Assembly: GCA_029881175.1 (NCBI GenBank)
Contig: JAOUNC010000184.1
Span: 1 to 6,053, forward strand
Reading direction: 5' to 3'
Source: Nitrospirota bacterium
GTDB taxonomy: Bacteria; Nitrospirota; Nitrospiria; Nitrospirales; UBA8639
DNA: 6,053 bases
Under the pieces are notes generated by a model. It was not told the DNA's origin, ran no database searches, and saw only the letters and a list, made by a program, of their open reading frames with translations. Each line of letters begins with the position of its first letter. The first letter of the stretch is position 1. The position numbers and the translations under genes were made by a program. Of this stretch, positions 1 to 5,291 are shown piece after piece.

Positions 1-1
1 G

Positions 2-877
2 CCGCTAAAGTTCCCAGAGTTTGAAGCCTGTATGAATCAGGTCGTATATGTGTCGGCCACTCCCGGTCCATATGAATTGAAACATGCTGAGTCGGCCCCG
101 GTAGAACAAATCATTCGACCGACGGGGTTGATTGATCCGGTGATGGAGGTGAAGCCGGCCAAAGGGCAAGTTGAGAATTTACTCGGAGAAATTCGTCAGC
201 GAGTGGCCTGCGGTCAGCGGGTGCTGGTGACGACATTGACCAAACGCATGGCCGAAGACCTGACGGAATATTATTACGAGCAGGGCTTGAAGGTGCGGTA
301 TCTGCATTCAGATATCAAAACGTTAGAGCGGGCGGAGATTATCCGTGATTTGCGACGGGGCGTGTTTGATGTGTTGGTCGGGATTAATTTATTACGCGAA
401 GGATTGGATTTGCCAGAGGTGAGCTTGGTTGCCGTCTTGGATGCGGATAAAGAAGGCTTTTTGCGCGGCTATCGAGCGTTGGTGCAAACGGCGGGGCGCG
501 CGGCGCGTCATAGCGATGGCATGGTCATTTTGTACGGTGATACGGTGACCAAATCCATGCAGATGACGCTCGAAGAAACGGGTCGGCGGCGCACCATTCA
601 ATTGGCCTACAACAAGGAACACGGGATTACTCCTGAGACGATTAAAAAACGAATTCATGATTTGGACTATCAATTAGCTGACGCTGATTATGTGGAGCTG
701 TCGGTGGCAGCGGAAACGGAAGAACTCTACGCAACAGAAGGGGATTTAGAAAAGCGAATCGTGACGTTGGAGAAAGACATGAAAGCTGCGGCCAAGGCTC
801 TGGAATTCGAACGAGCGGCAAAGCTCCGCGATACCATCAGGGTTCTTCGCCAGAAGTTACTCCAAGTGGGAATTTAA
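2..877 (+). CDS. uvrB: UvrABC excision nuclease subunit B, C-terminal part (5' end outside window)
   Basis: UvrB is the damage-verifying, helicase-like subunit of nucleotide excision repair. UvrA loads it onto DNA and it then recruits the nuclease UvrC. The reading frame is open from base 2, so this is the last 291 residues of a protein usually about 660-680 long. Numbered from base 2, the visible parts are: the junction [11 protein letters not shown] (17-27); the second RecA-like domain with the motif V region [14 protein letters not shown] (127-140) and DADKEGF (147-153); motif [10 protein letters not shown] (162-169); the UvrB-specific EETGRRR...[10 protein letters not shown] stretch (191-211); and a C-terminal UVR domain with [11 protein letters not shown] (267-277), which in the family binds UvrC. 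Two positions differ from the usual family text: GYR where SER is common, and QTAGRAAR instead of QTIGRAAR. Gene identity is essentially certain. The promoter and ATPase N-terminus lie outside the window. Confidence 0.98.
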   Translation, partial: PLKFPEFEACMNQVVYVSATPGPYELKHAESAPVEQIIRPTGLIDPVMEVKPAKGQVENLLGEIRQRVACGQRVLVTTLTKRMAEDLTEYYYEQGLKVRYLHSDIKTLERAEIIRDLRRGVFDVLVGINLLREGLDLPEVSLVAVLDADKEGFLRGYRALVQTAGRAARHSDGMVILYGDTVTKSMQMTLEETGRRRTIQLAYNKEHGITPETIKKRIHDLDYQLADADYVELSVAAETEELYATEGDLEKRIVTLEKDMKAAAKALEFERAAKLRDTIRVLRQKLLQVGI

Positions 878-901
878 CAAGAACCTTTAGAGGCGTCTTT
901 A

Positions 902-972
902 GGGGTCAGACTCGAATTAAATCTACAGATTATTAATGTTTGCAGGGGTATATTTAATTCGAGTCTGCCCCC
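902..972. repeat. Long inverted repeat between convergent genes (REP-like palindrome or bidirectional terminator)
   Basis: The arms 902-922 (GGGGTCAGACTCGAATTAAAT) and 952-972 are complementary over 21 positions with one mismatch (T906 against C968 disturbs the GGGGTCAG/CTGCCCCC end). The loop is 29 bases. The repeat lies 24 bases after the uvrB stop and 20 bases beyond the stop of the minus-strand gene at 993, so transcripts from both sides run into it. The GGGGTCAGA-CTCGAATTAA text resembles, from memory, the palindromes found near REP-associated tyrosine transposases (RAYT, IS200-related) in many genomes. No transposase gene and no target duplication are visible here. It could act as a terminator, although neither strand has a clean U-run directly after the stem. 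Confidence 0.75.
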
Positions 973-992
973 CAAACGTTTTTGAAGATTGG

Positions 993-1256
993 TTAGATGT
1001 GTTTGTAGAGGTAGGCGCCGAGGAGCATGCCAAGAATACTGAGGAGATTGATTTTCAGGAGGAAGCCTAGAGTGAATTTAATTAAGACGAGATTTACGGT
1101 GACGGGTGGATCCAGGCCTAAGCTTGCGGACTCACCAAAGATACTGCGGACAGCACCCTGAGGGGAGACCACTTGGAGGATTTCCCCCAACACGTTTCCC
1201 AAGAGGCCGCCAATGAAAATAAAGAGCAGCAGATAGCCGCCGCTTTTTTTTAGCAT
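993..1256 (-). CDS. DUF4321-like small integral membrane protein
   Basis: An 87-residue protein with two hydrophobic segments, about residues 8-28 (GGYLLLFIFIGGLLGNVLGE) and 54-84. They are joined by a short polar loop ending GLDPPVTVNL. The glycine-rich first helix with GxLLGxxLGE, then the LxxFTLGFLLKINLLSILGMLLG block, fits my recollection of DUF4321 (Pfam), small membrane proteins of Firmicutes, Nitrospirota and relatives with no established function. The length is normal for that family. The ATG at 1256-1254 is kept because the following MLKKSGGYLL is a plausible start, though no Shine-Dalgarno sequence precedes it. Instead the mRNA would carry a short CUCG-UUCG-CGAG hairpin (1275-1264) seven bases before the ATG. 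Codons 2-5 contain an A8 run. The gene converges with uvrB across the palindrome and follows the minus-strand exported-protein gene by 175 bases. Confidence 0.85.
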   Translation of the reverse strand: MLKKSGGYLLLFIFIGGLLGNVLGEILQVVSPQGAVRSIFGESASLGLDPPVTVNLVLIKFTLGFLLKINLLSILGMLLGAYLYKHI

Positions 1257-1353
1257 AAGGTGTCTCGCGAACGAGGGTGGTTGTGAGAAGAAAGATTGAT
1301 CACGAATGTTCGGAATTTTTAAGAGATGCTCAAGGTAAAGCTGGAATTCTGCT

Positions 1354-1377
1354 TAGGGTAAAATCCTCACTACCCTA
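1354..1377. repeat. Short inverted repeat TAGGGTA / TACCCTA between the minus-strand genes
   Basis: Perfect 7-base arms lie at 1354-1360 and 1371-1377 with a 10-base spacer. They sit downstream of the exported-protein gene (stop at 1432) and upstream of the DUF4321-like gene, both on the minus strand. There is no U-run after the stem, so this is a weak terminator candidate. The right arm overlaps the -10 of a weak promoter candidate for the DUF4321-like gene, so an operator is an alternative. It may be chance. Confidence 0.3.
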
Positions 1378-1400
1378 CGGCAAATTCAATGTTCAGTCAA
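1372..1400 (-). promoter_or_regulatory. Weak sigma-70-like promoter candidate for the DUF4321-like gene
   Basis: On the minus strand TTGACT (1400-1395) is followed after 17 bases by TAGGGT (1377-1372). The -35 is good (5/6) and the -10 is poor (3/6). It would start a transcript about 110 bases before the ATG at 1256. It supports, weakly, separate transcription of this gene from the upstream minus-strand gene. Confidence 0.25.
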
Positions 1401-1431
1401 GACAATGATTCATGGGGAATGCCCACATGTT

Positions 1432-2130
1432 TTAGGGATTGGGTGAAACGGGTTCAGGCGATTCAGTCTGGCTTAACGTTTCGGCACGCACGGTAAATCG
1501 CATGGCACCCATTTTGTTGGCGGTATTGACGATATAGCCGACGTAAATGTCCACGCGATAAAGTCCCGGTGCCCAGACCCCGTCAGGGGGAAAGAATTTG
1601 AGGTACCCACTCTCATCTTCGAGCGCCAGATCTGCGATGTCTTCGTCAATCCATTCGTCGGGTTTCGCCGCTTCAGGGGTTTCAGAAAAAAGCCGTCCGA
1701 TAATTTGGTAGGGCGCGTAATGTTTGTGGACCGAAAACACTAAATACACCGCCTTGCTGCTTGCTGGGAAGGTGTCCGTGGGATTAATGGGGACCTGGAT
1801 GTGGCCACGACGGATGGTGCGGTCTTCCTCCACGTCTTCTGCAAACGCTAAGGCATGGAAAAGCCCGGCAGGTTTCTGATCAAAAGCCGGCAGTGAGGGA
1901 GAGTGGGAATAACTGTCGTAGGGAGCAGGCGTCTCATCCTCAAAAAAGTCAGGTGGCGTGTCAAACTCGGCAAAGCCATGTTGCGTTTCACCCGGCTGGA
2001 AAACCATTGGGGGGGGCGGGGATGGGGAATTCTCTGCCCCAGCGATGGTTCCGGCACTCCACACCAGAAGGCAGAGGAGATAGCACAAGCGACAGCTGGG
2101 TGAAGAAGAAAACTTCTTGAGATAGCGCAT
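1432..2130 (-). CDS. Exported protein of unknown function with Pro/acidic linker and conserved-looking C-terminal domain
   Basis: I do not recognise a named family. The 232-residue product starts MRYLKKFSSS, with basic residues followed by a hydrophobic stretch (about 14-30) and a good signal peptidase I site after AGA (residue 32). There is no lipobox, so the protein is probably periplasmic or secreted. Residues 35-105 are low in complexity: a SPSPPPP run (35-41), then an acidic Pro/Asp/Ser/Tyr region likely to be disordered. Residues 108-215 look like one folded, beta-rich domain: HIQVPINPTDTF, KAVYLVFSVHKHYAPYQIIG, an acidic helix around WIDEDIADLALEDESG, then GVWAPGLYRVDIYVGYIVNT and MGAMRFTV. 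This alternating pattern suggests an immunoglobulin-like sandwich, which is inference. The tail (216-232) is again Pro/Ser/Glu-rich. The start codon has only weak AGAG upstream. A C8 run in codons 37-41 could make the gene prone to slippage. It is divergent from the methyltransferase gene. Confidence 0.8.
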   Translation of the reverse strand: MRYLKKFSSSPSCRLCYLLCLLVWSAGTIAGAENSPSPPPPMVFQPGETQHGFAEFDTPPDFFEDETPAPYDSYSHSPSLPAFDQKPAGLFHALAFAEDVEEDRTIRRGHIQVPINPTDTFPASSKAVYLVFSVHKHYAPYQIIGRLFSETPEAAKPDEWIDEDIADLALEDESGYLKFFPPDGVWAPGLYRVDIYVGYIVNTANKMGAMRFTVRAETLSQTESPEPVSPNP

Positions 2131-2295
2131 GTTGCTCTGTTTCCGCGGGAGGAAGTTATCGACCCAGGATTGTTGGTTTATGGAGGCATTGTATCTAATA
2201 CATGAACATGCTGCCGGCTCCTGGAATCTTTCCTTCAGCTTTGCATTCCTCTACCCTTGCAGATGCTTTGTGGTCAAGTCTCTTGTCCTCTTCCC

Positions 2296-2325
2296 TTGCG
2301 GCGCGAAAAGAGGCTTTGCTAGTAT
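2296..2325 (+). promoter_or_regulatory. Sigma-70-like promoter candidate with extended -10, for the methyltransferase gene
   Basis: TTGCGG (2296-2301) and TAGTAT (2320-2325) are 18 bases apart, and TGC directly before the -10 makes an extended -10 element. The predicted start near 2332 leaves a leader of about 80 bases before the ATG at 2413. It is the best match in the gap, from inspection only. Confidence 0.4.
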
Positions 2326-2400
2326 TTTTTGCGTTTCTACGCATTTTCATCTATTCGCAGTTGAATTAATGATTATCCATCATTTTTGCAGAAAGAACAT

Positions 2401-2404
2401 AGGT
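2401..2404 (+). promoter_or_regulatory. Ribosome binding site that favours the ATG at 2413
   Basis: AGGT lies 8 bases before the ATG at 2413. The in-frame TTG at 2386 has no purine-rich site before it, so the shorter protein is preferred. Confidence 0.45.
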
Positions 2405-2412
2405 CAACACAT

Positions 2413-3843
2413 ATGAGTGCACTGACGACGAACGATTCCGATGCGCTGCCCCAATTAGTAGGAGATTTTCAACCGGTTGATGTCTGGCAAGCCCATATTA
2501 ATCGACTCTTTTACGGGTTATGGGGCACTCGGGTGCGGGACTTTTATCAGACGTTTGCTGCCGCAGATTACCGCTTAGGGTTTGCGCTGGCGGAAGATTA
2601 TTGGCGGCAATGTGGCAACCGGATCAAGACCCAGAATGCAGAACAAACTGCGGCTCCACTCATGGTCATGGAATGGGGCGCAGGAAATGGCAACCTGGCT
2701 GCCTGCTTTTTAGACCGTCTTCAAGAATTGGATGTCGAGCAAGTCGTGTTTCCCAGAGTCACCTATGTGTGCGTTGAACAAGAGCCGGTCTTATTGGAAC
2801 AGGCGAAACAGAATGCTGATTTGGCGAAACACCAGAGCCGGGTTAGCTTTGAATGTCGGTCGGTTGAAGACTTAGCGACGTATGCCGATGCCACGGTGGA
2901 TCGCATTATCTGCAATGAGCTGTGGAGTGAGTTGCCGACTAAATTAATCCTGCGAAAGGATGGGGAAATCCACGAAGAGCATCTCCGTCCAAACTTAAAT
3001 GAAAAGCGACTGGTGGATTTTCCTGATTGGCCCAAATTCGTCGAAGCCTTTGATAAGGGCGATCTTGAAACGCTTAAAACACTTCCCGCGTTTTTAGGGG
3101 ATTTAGTGTGGGAACGGGAATATCATCCGGTGGAGGCCAAAGCCTTTCCCTTTCGTCGGACGGTTATGGAGTTTCTCAAGGGGATAGATGAAGAAGTGTT
3201 GGTGCCCTACAACGTGGGTGCCTCTCAAAGCATCAAGGAAGCCAAGCGCCTCCTGGCATCAGACGCCGTTGGGTTTAGTAGTTTTGACGCCGGGACCGCG
3301 GACCCTCGTGTACTCAACGATCCGGAAAAGCCTTGCTACACGGTGCAAGGGGGGCAATTCAGTTTCATGGTCAATTTTCAGTTGCTCCAAGAGATCGCCA
3401 TGCATTTGGGTATTCGGACGGGCATCATCGAATCGCAACGGGATTTTGTGGCGAGGAGCATGGGTGCTCAAGTGCTCAGTGTCATGGATCTCCTCGCGTC
3501 ACATCCGTGCCCTCCGGAAGGGGAGCCATGGCAGTTGGATGTCTTTATTCTTCGCACGTTAGAAGCCGTCAATCAGACCTATCGTGCTCCGTATCAACGG
3601 CAAATTGAATTTCCCATTACAGAAGGCACGCCGCCAAAAGAACGAGCGGAACTGGAAGCGTTGCTGCAAGCCTTACCGAGTCATGGTGTGCCCGATACCA
3701 TTGCCTATCTCACCGAAGCCGAAATTCGACAAGCCATGCCCGCGTTAGAAAAATTAGGGTACGACGCGGAAGGCATTCAGGCCATGCTTCAATTCCCTCC
3801 TCAGCCGGTGGACTACACGCATTTTTTGTTTAGCGGACAATAG
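2413..3843 (+). CDS. SAM-dependent methyltransferase, distantly MidA/NDUFAF7-like (class I)
   Basis: The 476-residue product has a class I methyltransferase fold. Residues 84-96 (VMEWGAGNGNLAA) are the SAM-binding glycine motif I. Residues 118-125 (YVCVEQEP) form the strand ending in the acidic residue that normally binds the ribose. CNELWSELPTKLI (167-179) matches the NE-hh-DA-P signature of the MidA family in position and shape. Further on, FMVNFQLLQEIAMHLGIRTGIIESQRDF (318-345) resembles the family's VDF..L...A...G......Q..F block. Human NDUFAF7 methylates an arginine of complex I; bacterial homologues lack a settled substrate, so none is assigned. The protein is about 100 residues longer than usual MidA proteins. 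The extra length is a central region with aromatic and charged residues and a C-terminal extension (about 400-476). Start at 2413 is chosen over TTG at 2386. The gene is probably monocistronic, with 275 bases to the next gene. Confidence 0.8.
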   Translation: MSALTTNDSDALPQLVGDFQPVDVWQAHINRLFYGLWGTRVRDFYQTFAAADYRLGFALAEDYWRQCGNRIKTQNAEQTAAPLMVMEWGAGNGNLAACFLDRLQELDVEQVVFPRVTYVCVEQEPVLLEQAKQNADLAKHQSRVSFECRSVEDLATYADATVDRIICNELWSELPTKLILRKDGEIHEEHLRPNLNEKRLVDFPDWPKFVEAFDKGDLETLKTLPAFLGDLVWEREYHPVEAKAFPFRRTVMEFLKGIDEEVLVPYNVGASQSIKEAKRLLASDAVGFSSFDAGTADPRVLNDPEKPCYTVQGGQFSFMVNFQLLQEIAMHLGIRTGIIESQRDFVARSMGAQVLSVMDLLASHPCPPEGEPWQLDVFILRTLEAVNQTYRAPYQRQIEFPITEGTPPKERAELEALLQALPSHGVPDTIAYLTEAEIRQAMPALEKLGYDAEGIQAMLQFPPQPVDYTHFLFSGQ

Positions 3844-4060
3844 GGACATGATCGGATTCAGATTGACCGTTGGAGCTTCATGTTCGAGCGTTTCAGAGGA
3901 ATGGCTCAAGAAAGAATTTCCATGCCATGTGCTCAATCTTCTTACGACTGAAGGGTGAGTCGAACGGAGTTTGTGCTCAAGACCAGAGACAATCGATTCG
4001 ACTAGGCGGAGGATGTTTTTTTAGACACATGGAAAAGTAGATTTTTGGAAATGGGTTCTG

Positions 4061-4066
4061 TATACT
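4061..4066 (+). promoter_or_regulatory. Probable -10 element (TATACT) for the tat gene pair
   Basis: TATACT matches the sigma-70 -10 consensus at 5 of 6 bases and sits 52 bases before the GTG at 4119. There is no good -35 at 16-18 bases upstream, so recognition would be weak or activator-assisted. Confidence 0.35.
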
Positions 4067-4108
4067 GCGGCCACTTTTTCTTCGACGTGGTGATCTCACT
4101 AACAAAGC

Positions 4109-4112
4109 GAGG
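4109..4112 (+). promoter_or_regulatory. Ribosome binding site deciding the GTG start of the first tat gene
   Basis: GAGG lies 6 bases before GTG at 4119. The next in-frame ATG (4140) would remove the conserved N-terminal residues before the membrane helix. Confidence 0.7.
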
Positions 4113-4118
4113 TTCTGG

Positions 4119-4415
4119 GTGTTTGGATCGTTTGGGTGGATGGAGCTCATGCTCATCCTTATCATTGTGTTGATTATCTTTGGTGCAGGAAAAATTCCTC
4201 AATTGGGCGAAGGGCTCGGCAAAGCCATCAAGGGCTTTAAAAAGTCGGTGGCAGAAGCGGATGCGCTGGATGTGACGCCAAATGAAGCCTCTGATATGAC
4301 CCAGCCGCCGGCACCACCACAACAAGTCGCCAGTCAACCCGAAGCGACGCAAGCCCGTTCACCAGAAGCAGGAGTGCAACAACCTGTGGAATCCACGCAA
4401 CCTAAGCAGGGATAG
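4119..4415 (+). CDS. tatA: Sec-independent translocase subunit TatA (GTG start)
   Basis: TatA forms the oligomeric part of the twin-arginine translocase, which moves folded proteins across the inner membrane when recruited by the TatBC receptor. This 98-residue protein has the family layout: a short N-terminus MFGSFGWMEL with the membrane-facing acidic residue Glu9, one transmembrane helix (about 7-21), the FG hinge (21-22), and an amphipathic helix AGKIPQLGEGLGKAIKGFKKSV (23-44). The remaining 54 residues are a soluble tail rich in Pro, Gln, Ala and Glu, probably disordered. Translation starts at GTG with a well-placed GAGG; choosing the downstream ATG would cut away the conserved N-terminus. 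A second family member follows after 121 bases on the same strand. No tatC lies in the window, so the receptor subunit must be encoded elsewhere. TatA rather than TatB is favoured by the FGAGKIPQLGEGLG hinge region. Confidence 0.93.
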   Translation: MFGSFGWMELMLILIIVLIIFGAGKIPQLGEGLGKAIKGFKKSVAEADALDVTPNEASDMTQPPAPPQQVASQPEATQARSPEAGVQQPVESTQPKQG

Positions 4416-4536
4416 CATTGTCCCTATAAGGCTGGCATGGTGAATTTGTCTTGGCGTAGTGAACAAAAACGTGAAAGCCTTTCCGCTCACCACCTCACAT
4501 TCCCTGTGGTTCGTCACACAATAAGGATAGAAAACC

Positions 4537-4824
4537 ATGTTTGGCTTAGGGGCAATGGAAATATTGATCATTCTGGTCATTGCGTTCATGCTCTTTGGCC
4601 CCAAGGAACTGCCGGAAATCGGCAAACAAATTGGCAAGGCGGTCAAAGGCTTCAAAGAAACAACTGAAGATCTGCGGCAATCTGTCGAGCCGGAAATCAA
4701 CATGATCACGCAAGAATTAAAATCAGTTGAACAGGACTTTGAATCCTCCATCAAAGAGGCTGAAGAACAAATTAAAGGGGCAACAGATGAAGTGACGGAG
4801 CCCGGGGGGTCAAGGCCTGCCTAG
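4537..4824 (+). CDS. TatA/TatB-family translocase subunit, TatB-like candidate
   Basis: This second Tat subunit of 95 residues begins MFGLGAMEIL, with Glu8 at the conserved acidic position and a single transmembrane helix (about 6-20). The hinge is FGPKELPEIG (20-29), and an amphipathic helix follows (27-42). The GP at the hinge and the L-P pair are typical of TatB and of many TatA proteins alike. After the amphipathic helix comes a long charged segment (44-75, LRQSVEPEINMITQELKSVE then alternating Glu/Lys) likely to be helical, as in TatB, which has longer cytoplasmic helices than TatA. It may therefore be the TatB partner of the upstream TatA, but sequence alone cannot separate TatB from a second TatA/E. 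A clear AAGGA site (4523-4527) lies 9 bases before the ATG. The 121-base gap to the upstream gene has no strong terminator, so co-transcription is likely. Confidence 0.9.
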   Translation: MFGLGAMEILIILVIAFMLFGPKELPEIGKQIGKAVKGFKETTEDLRQSVEPEINMITQELKSVEQDFESSIKEAEEQIKGATDEVTEPGGSRPA

Positions 4825-5071
4825 CCTCAAGGATCAAGACGAAGGAAATTTTGAGAAGAGCCATCCGCAGTTCATCCAACTCTTTCAAGGAAATAAAAAG
4901 ATCGTCTGAGCATATTCCTTTTCGTTCGGGTATGTGTACGGCAGATTGAGCGAATACGTGTTGGGTTTTTACAACCATCGTAGCATTCAAGCGATAAGCT
5001 AAGGTTGTTTGGTTAGGGGATGATCTCACAAAACCCATTACTTTTTAATAACTTAGGGTAAAAAATAAGAA

Positions 5072-5088
5072 TTGGCATCTATTTAGCA
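5072..5088 (+). promoter_or_regulatory. Sigma-54 (RpoN)-like -24/-12 promoter upstream of the porin gene
   Basis: TTGGCATCTATTTAGCA matches the RpoN consensus TTGGCACG-N4-TTGCA at all six bases of TTGGCA and at four of five in the -12 box. The invariant GG (5074-5075) and GC (5086-5087) have the required spacing of 12 between matching positions. Transcription would start near 5099, giving a leader of about 193 bases. If real, the porin would need an enhancer-binding activator. Confidence 0.5.
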
Positions 5089-5279
5089 AAGGATCCCTAC
5101 ACGGCAGAATCCCAAACACAGGTGGGGTCAGCCGGTAAGGGGAGTGTAAAAGCCAGCGCCGTCGTGGAACGGCTTAGTTAAACACAAGGAAGCGGGCAAG
5201 GACATTGTCAGTCAACAAGATGTCATTGTGCGAGGTCTTAAGGCTGATGGGGTTCGCGTCCACAAAGGTTTTCACTAAC

Positions 5280-5285
5280 AGGAGG
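5280..5285 (+). promoter_or_regulatory. Strong ribosome binding site of the porin gene
   Basis: AGGAGG is a perfect Shine-Dalgarno sequence 6 bases before the ATG at 5292, the strongest in the window, in keeping with an abundant outer-membrane protein. Confidence 0.85.
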
Positions 5286-5291
5286 AGTGCA

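Larger units (their letters stand above)
2131..2412. other. Divergent intergenic region (282 bases)
   Basis: This gap separates the minus-strand exported-protein gene from the plus-strand methyltransferase gene and should hold both promoters. The plus-strand candidate is given separately. For the minus strand the best -10 is TACAAT (2193-2188) without a recognisable -35, which would give a leader of about 50 bases. The plus strand of this gap is open in one frame, but the product is rich in Cys, Phe and His with no domain pattern, so I do not call a gene. I see no RNA gene or clear terminator. Confidence 0.55.
3844..4118. other. Intergenic region before the tat genes (275 bases)
   Basis: Between the methyltransferase stop and the first tat gene I see no convincing gene. 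A 36-codon frame (3848-3958) starts right after the stop but has poor ribosome-site spacing and no family resemblance. AGTCGAA (3958-3964) and TTCGACT (3997-4003) are inverted over a 32-base loop, and a T7 run follows at 4015-4022. This could be a weak terminator for the upstream gene but the stem is short. The downstream part holds the probable tat promoter. Confidence 0.5.
4825..5291. other. Long intergenic region with porin leader (467 bases)
   Basis: No complete gene is visible. The first half (4825-5040) shows no structure I can name and no strong terminator for the tat genes. From about 5041 the sequence is AT-rich and holds a sigma-54-like promoter, listed separately, implying a leader of about 190 bases before the porin. 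Within that leader two overlapping frames read like protein: one open from 5062 to the stop at 5179-5181, the other from 5150 to the stop at 5276-5278. Neither has a good start codon with a ribosome site. Together they could be a frameshifted relict, or simply chance in a GC-balanced leader. A small stem GCCGT/ACGGC (5158-5162 with 5169-5173) is also present. Confidence 0.5.

Noticed and set aside
1352..1363. CTTAGGGTAAAA shared with 5052-5063 as a dispersed repeat
   Set aside because: About one shared 12-mer is expected by chance in 6 kb, and the flanks do not match.
2129..2416. Open frame of 95 codons on the plus strand through the divergent intergenic region
   Set aside because: Its ATG overlaps the start codon of the minus-strand gene, there is no ribosome site, the product is rich in Cys, Phe and His without domain pattern, and it overlaps the promoter region and start of the methyltransferase gene.
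3848..3958. 36-codon frame right after the methyltransferase stop
   Set aside because: The AGGG before it is only two bases from the ATG, and the product has no signal, membrane segment or family resemblance. It is possible but unsupported.
4408..4425. AGGGA/TCCCT hairpin after the first tat gene as a terminator
   Set aside because: The stem is only five pairs with an eight-base loop and no T-run, and a second tat gene follows on the same strand.
4359..4754. 131-codon minus-strand frame across the two tat genes
   Set aside because: It is antisense to the well-supported second tat gene and the end of the first, has no ribosome site and no domain pattern.
4772..5038. 88-codon minus-strand frame after the second tat gene
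   Set aside because: It overlaps the end of the tat gene, lacks a ribosome site and shows no recognisable motif; its composition looks random.
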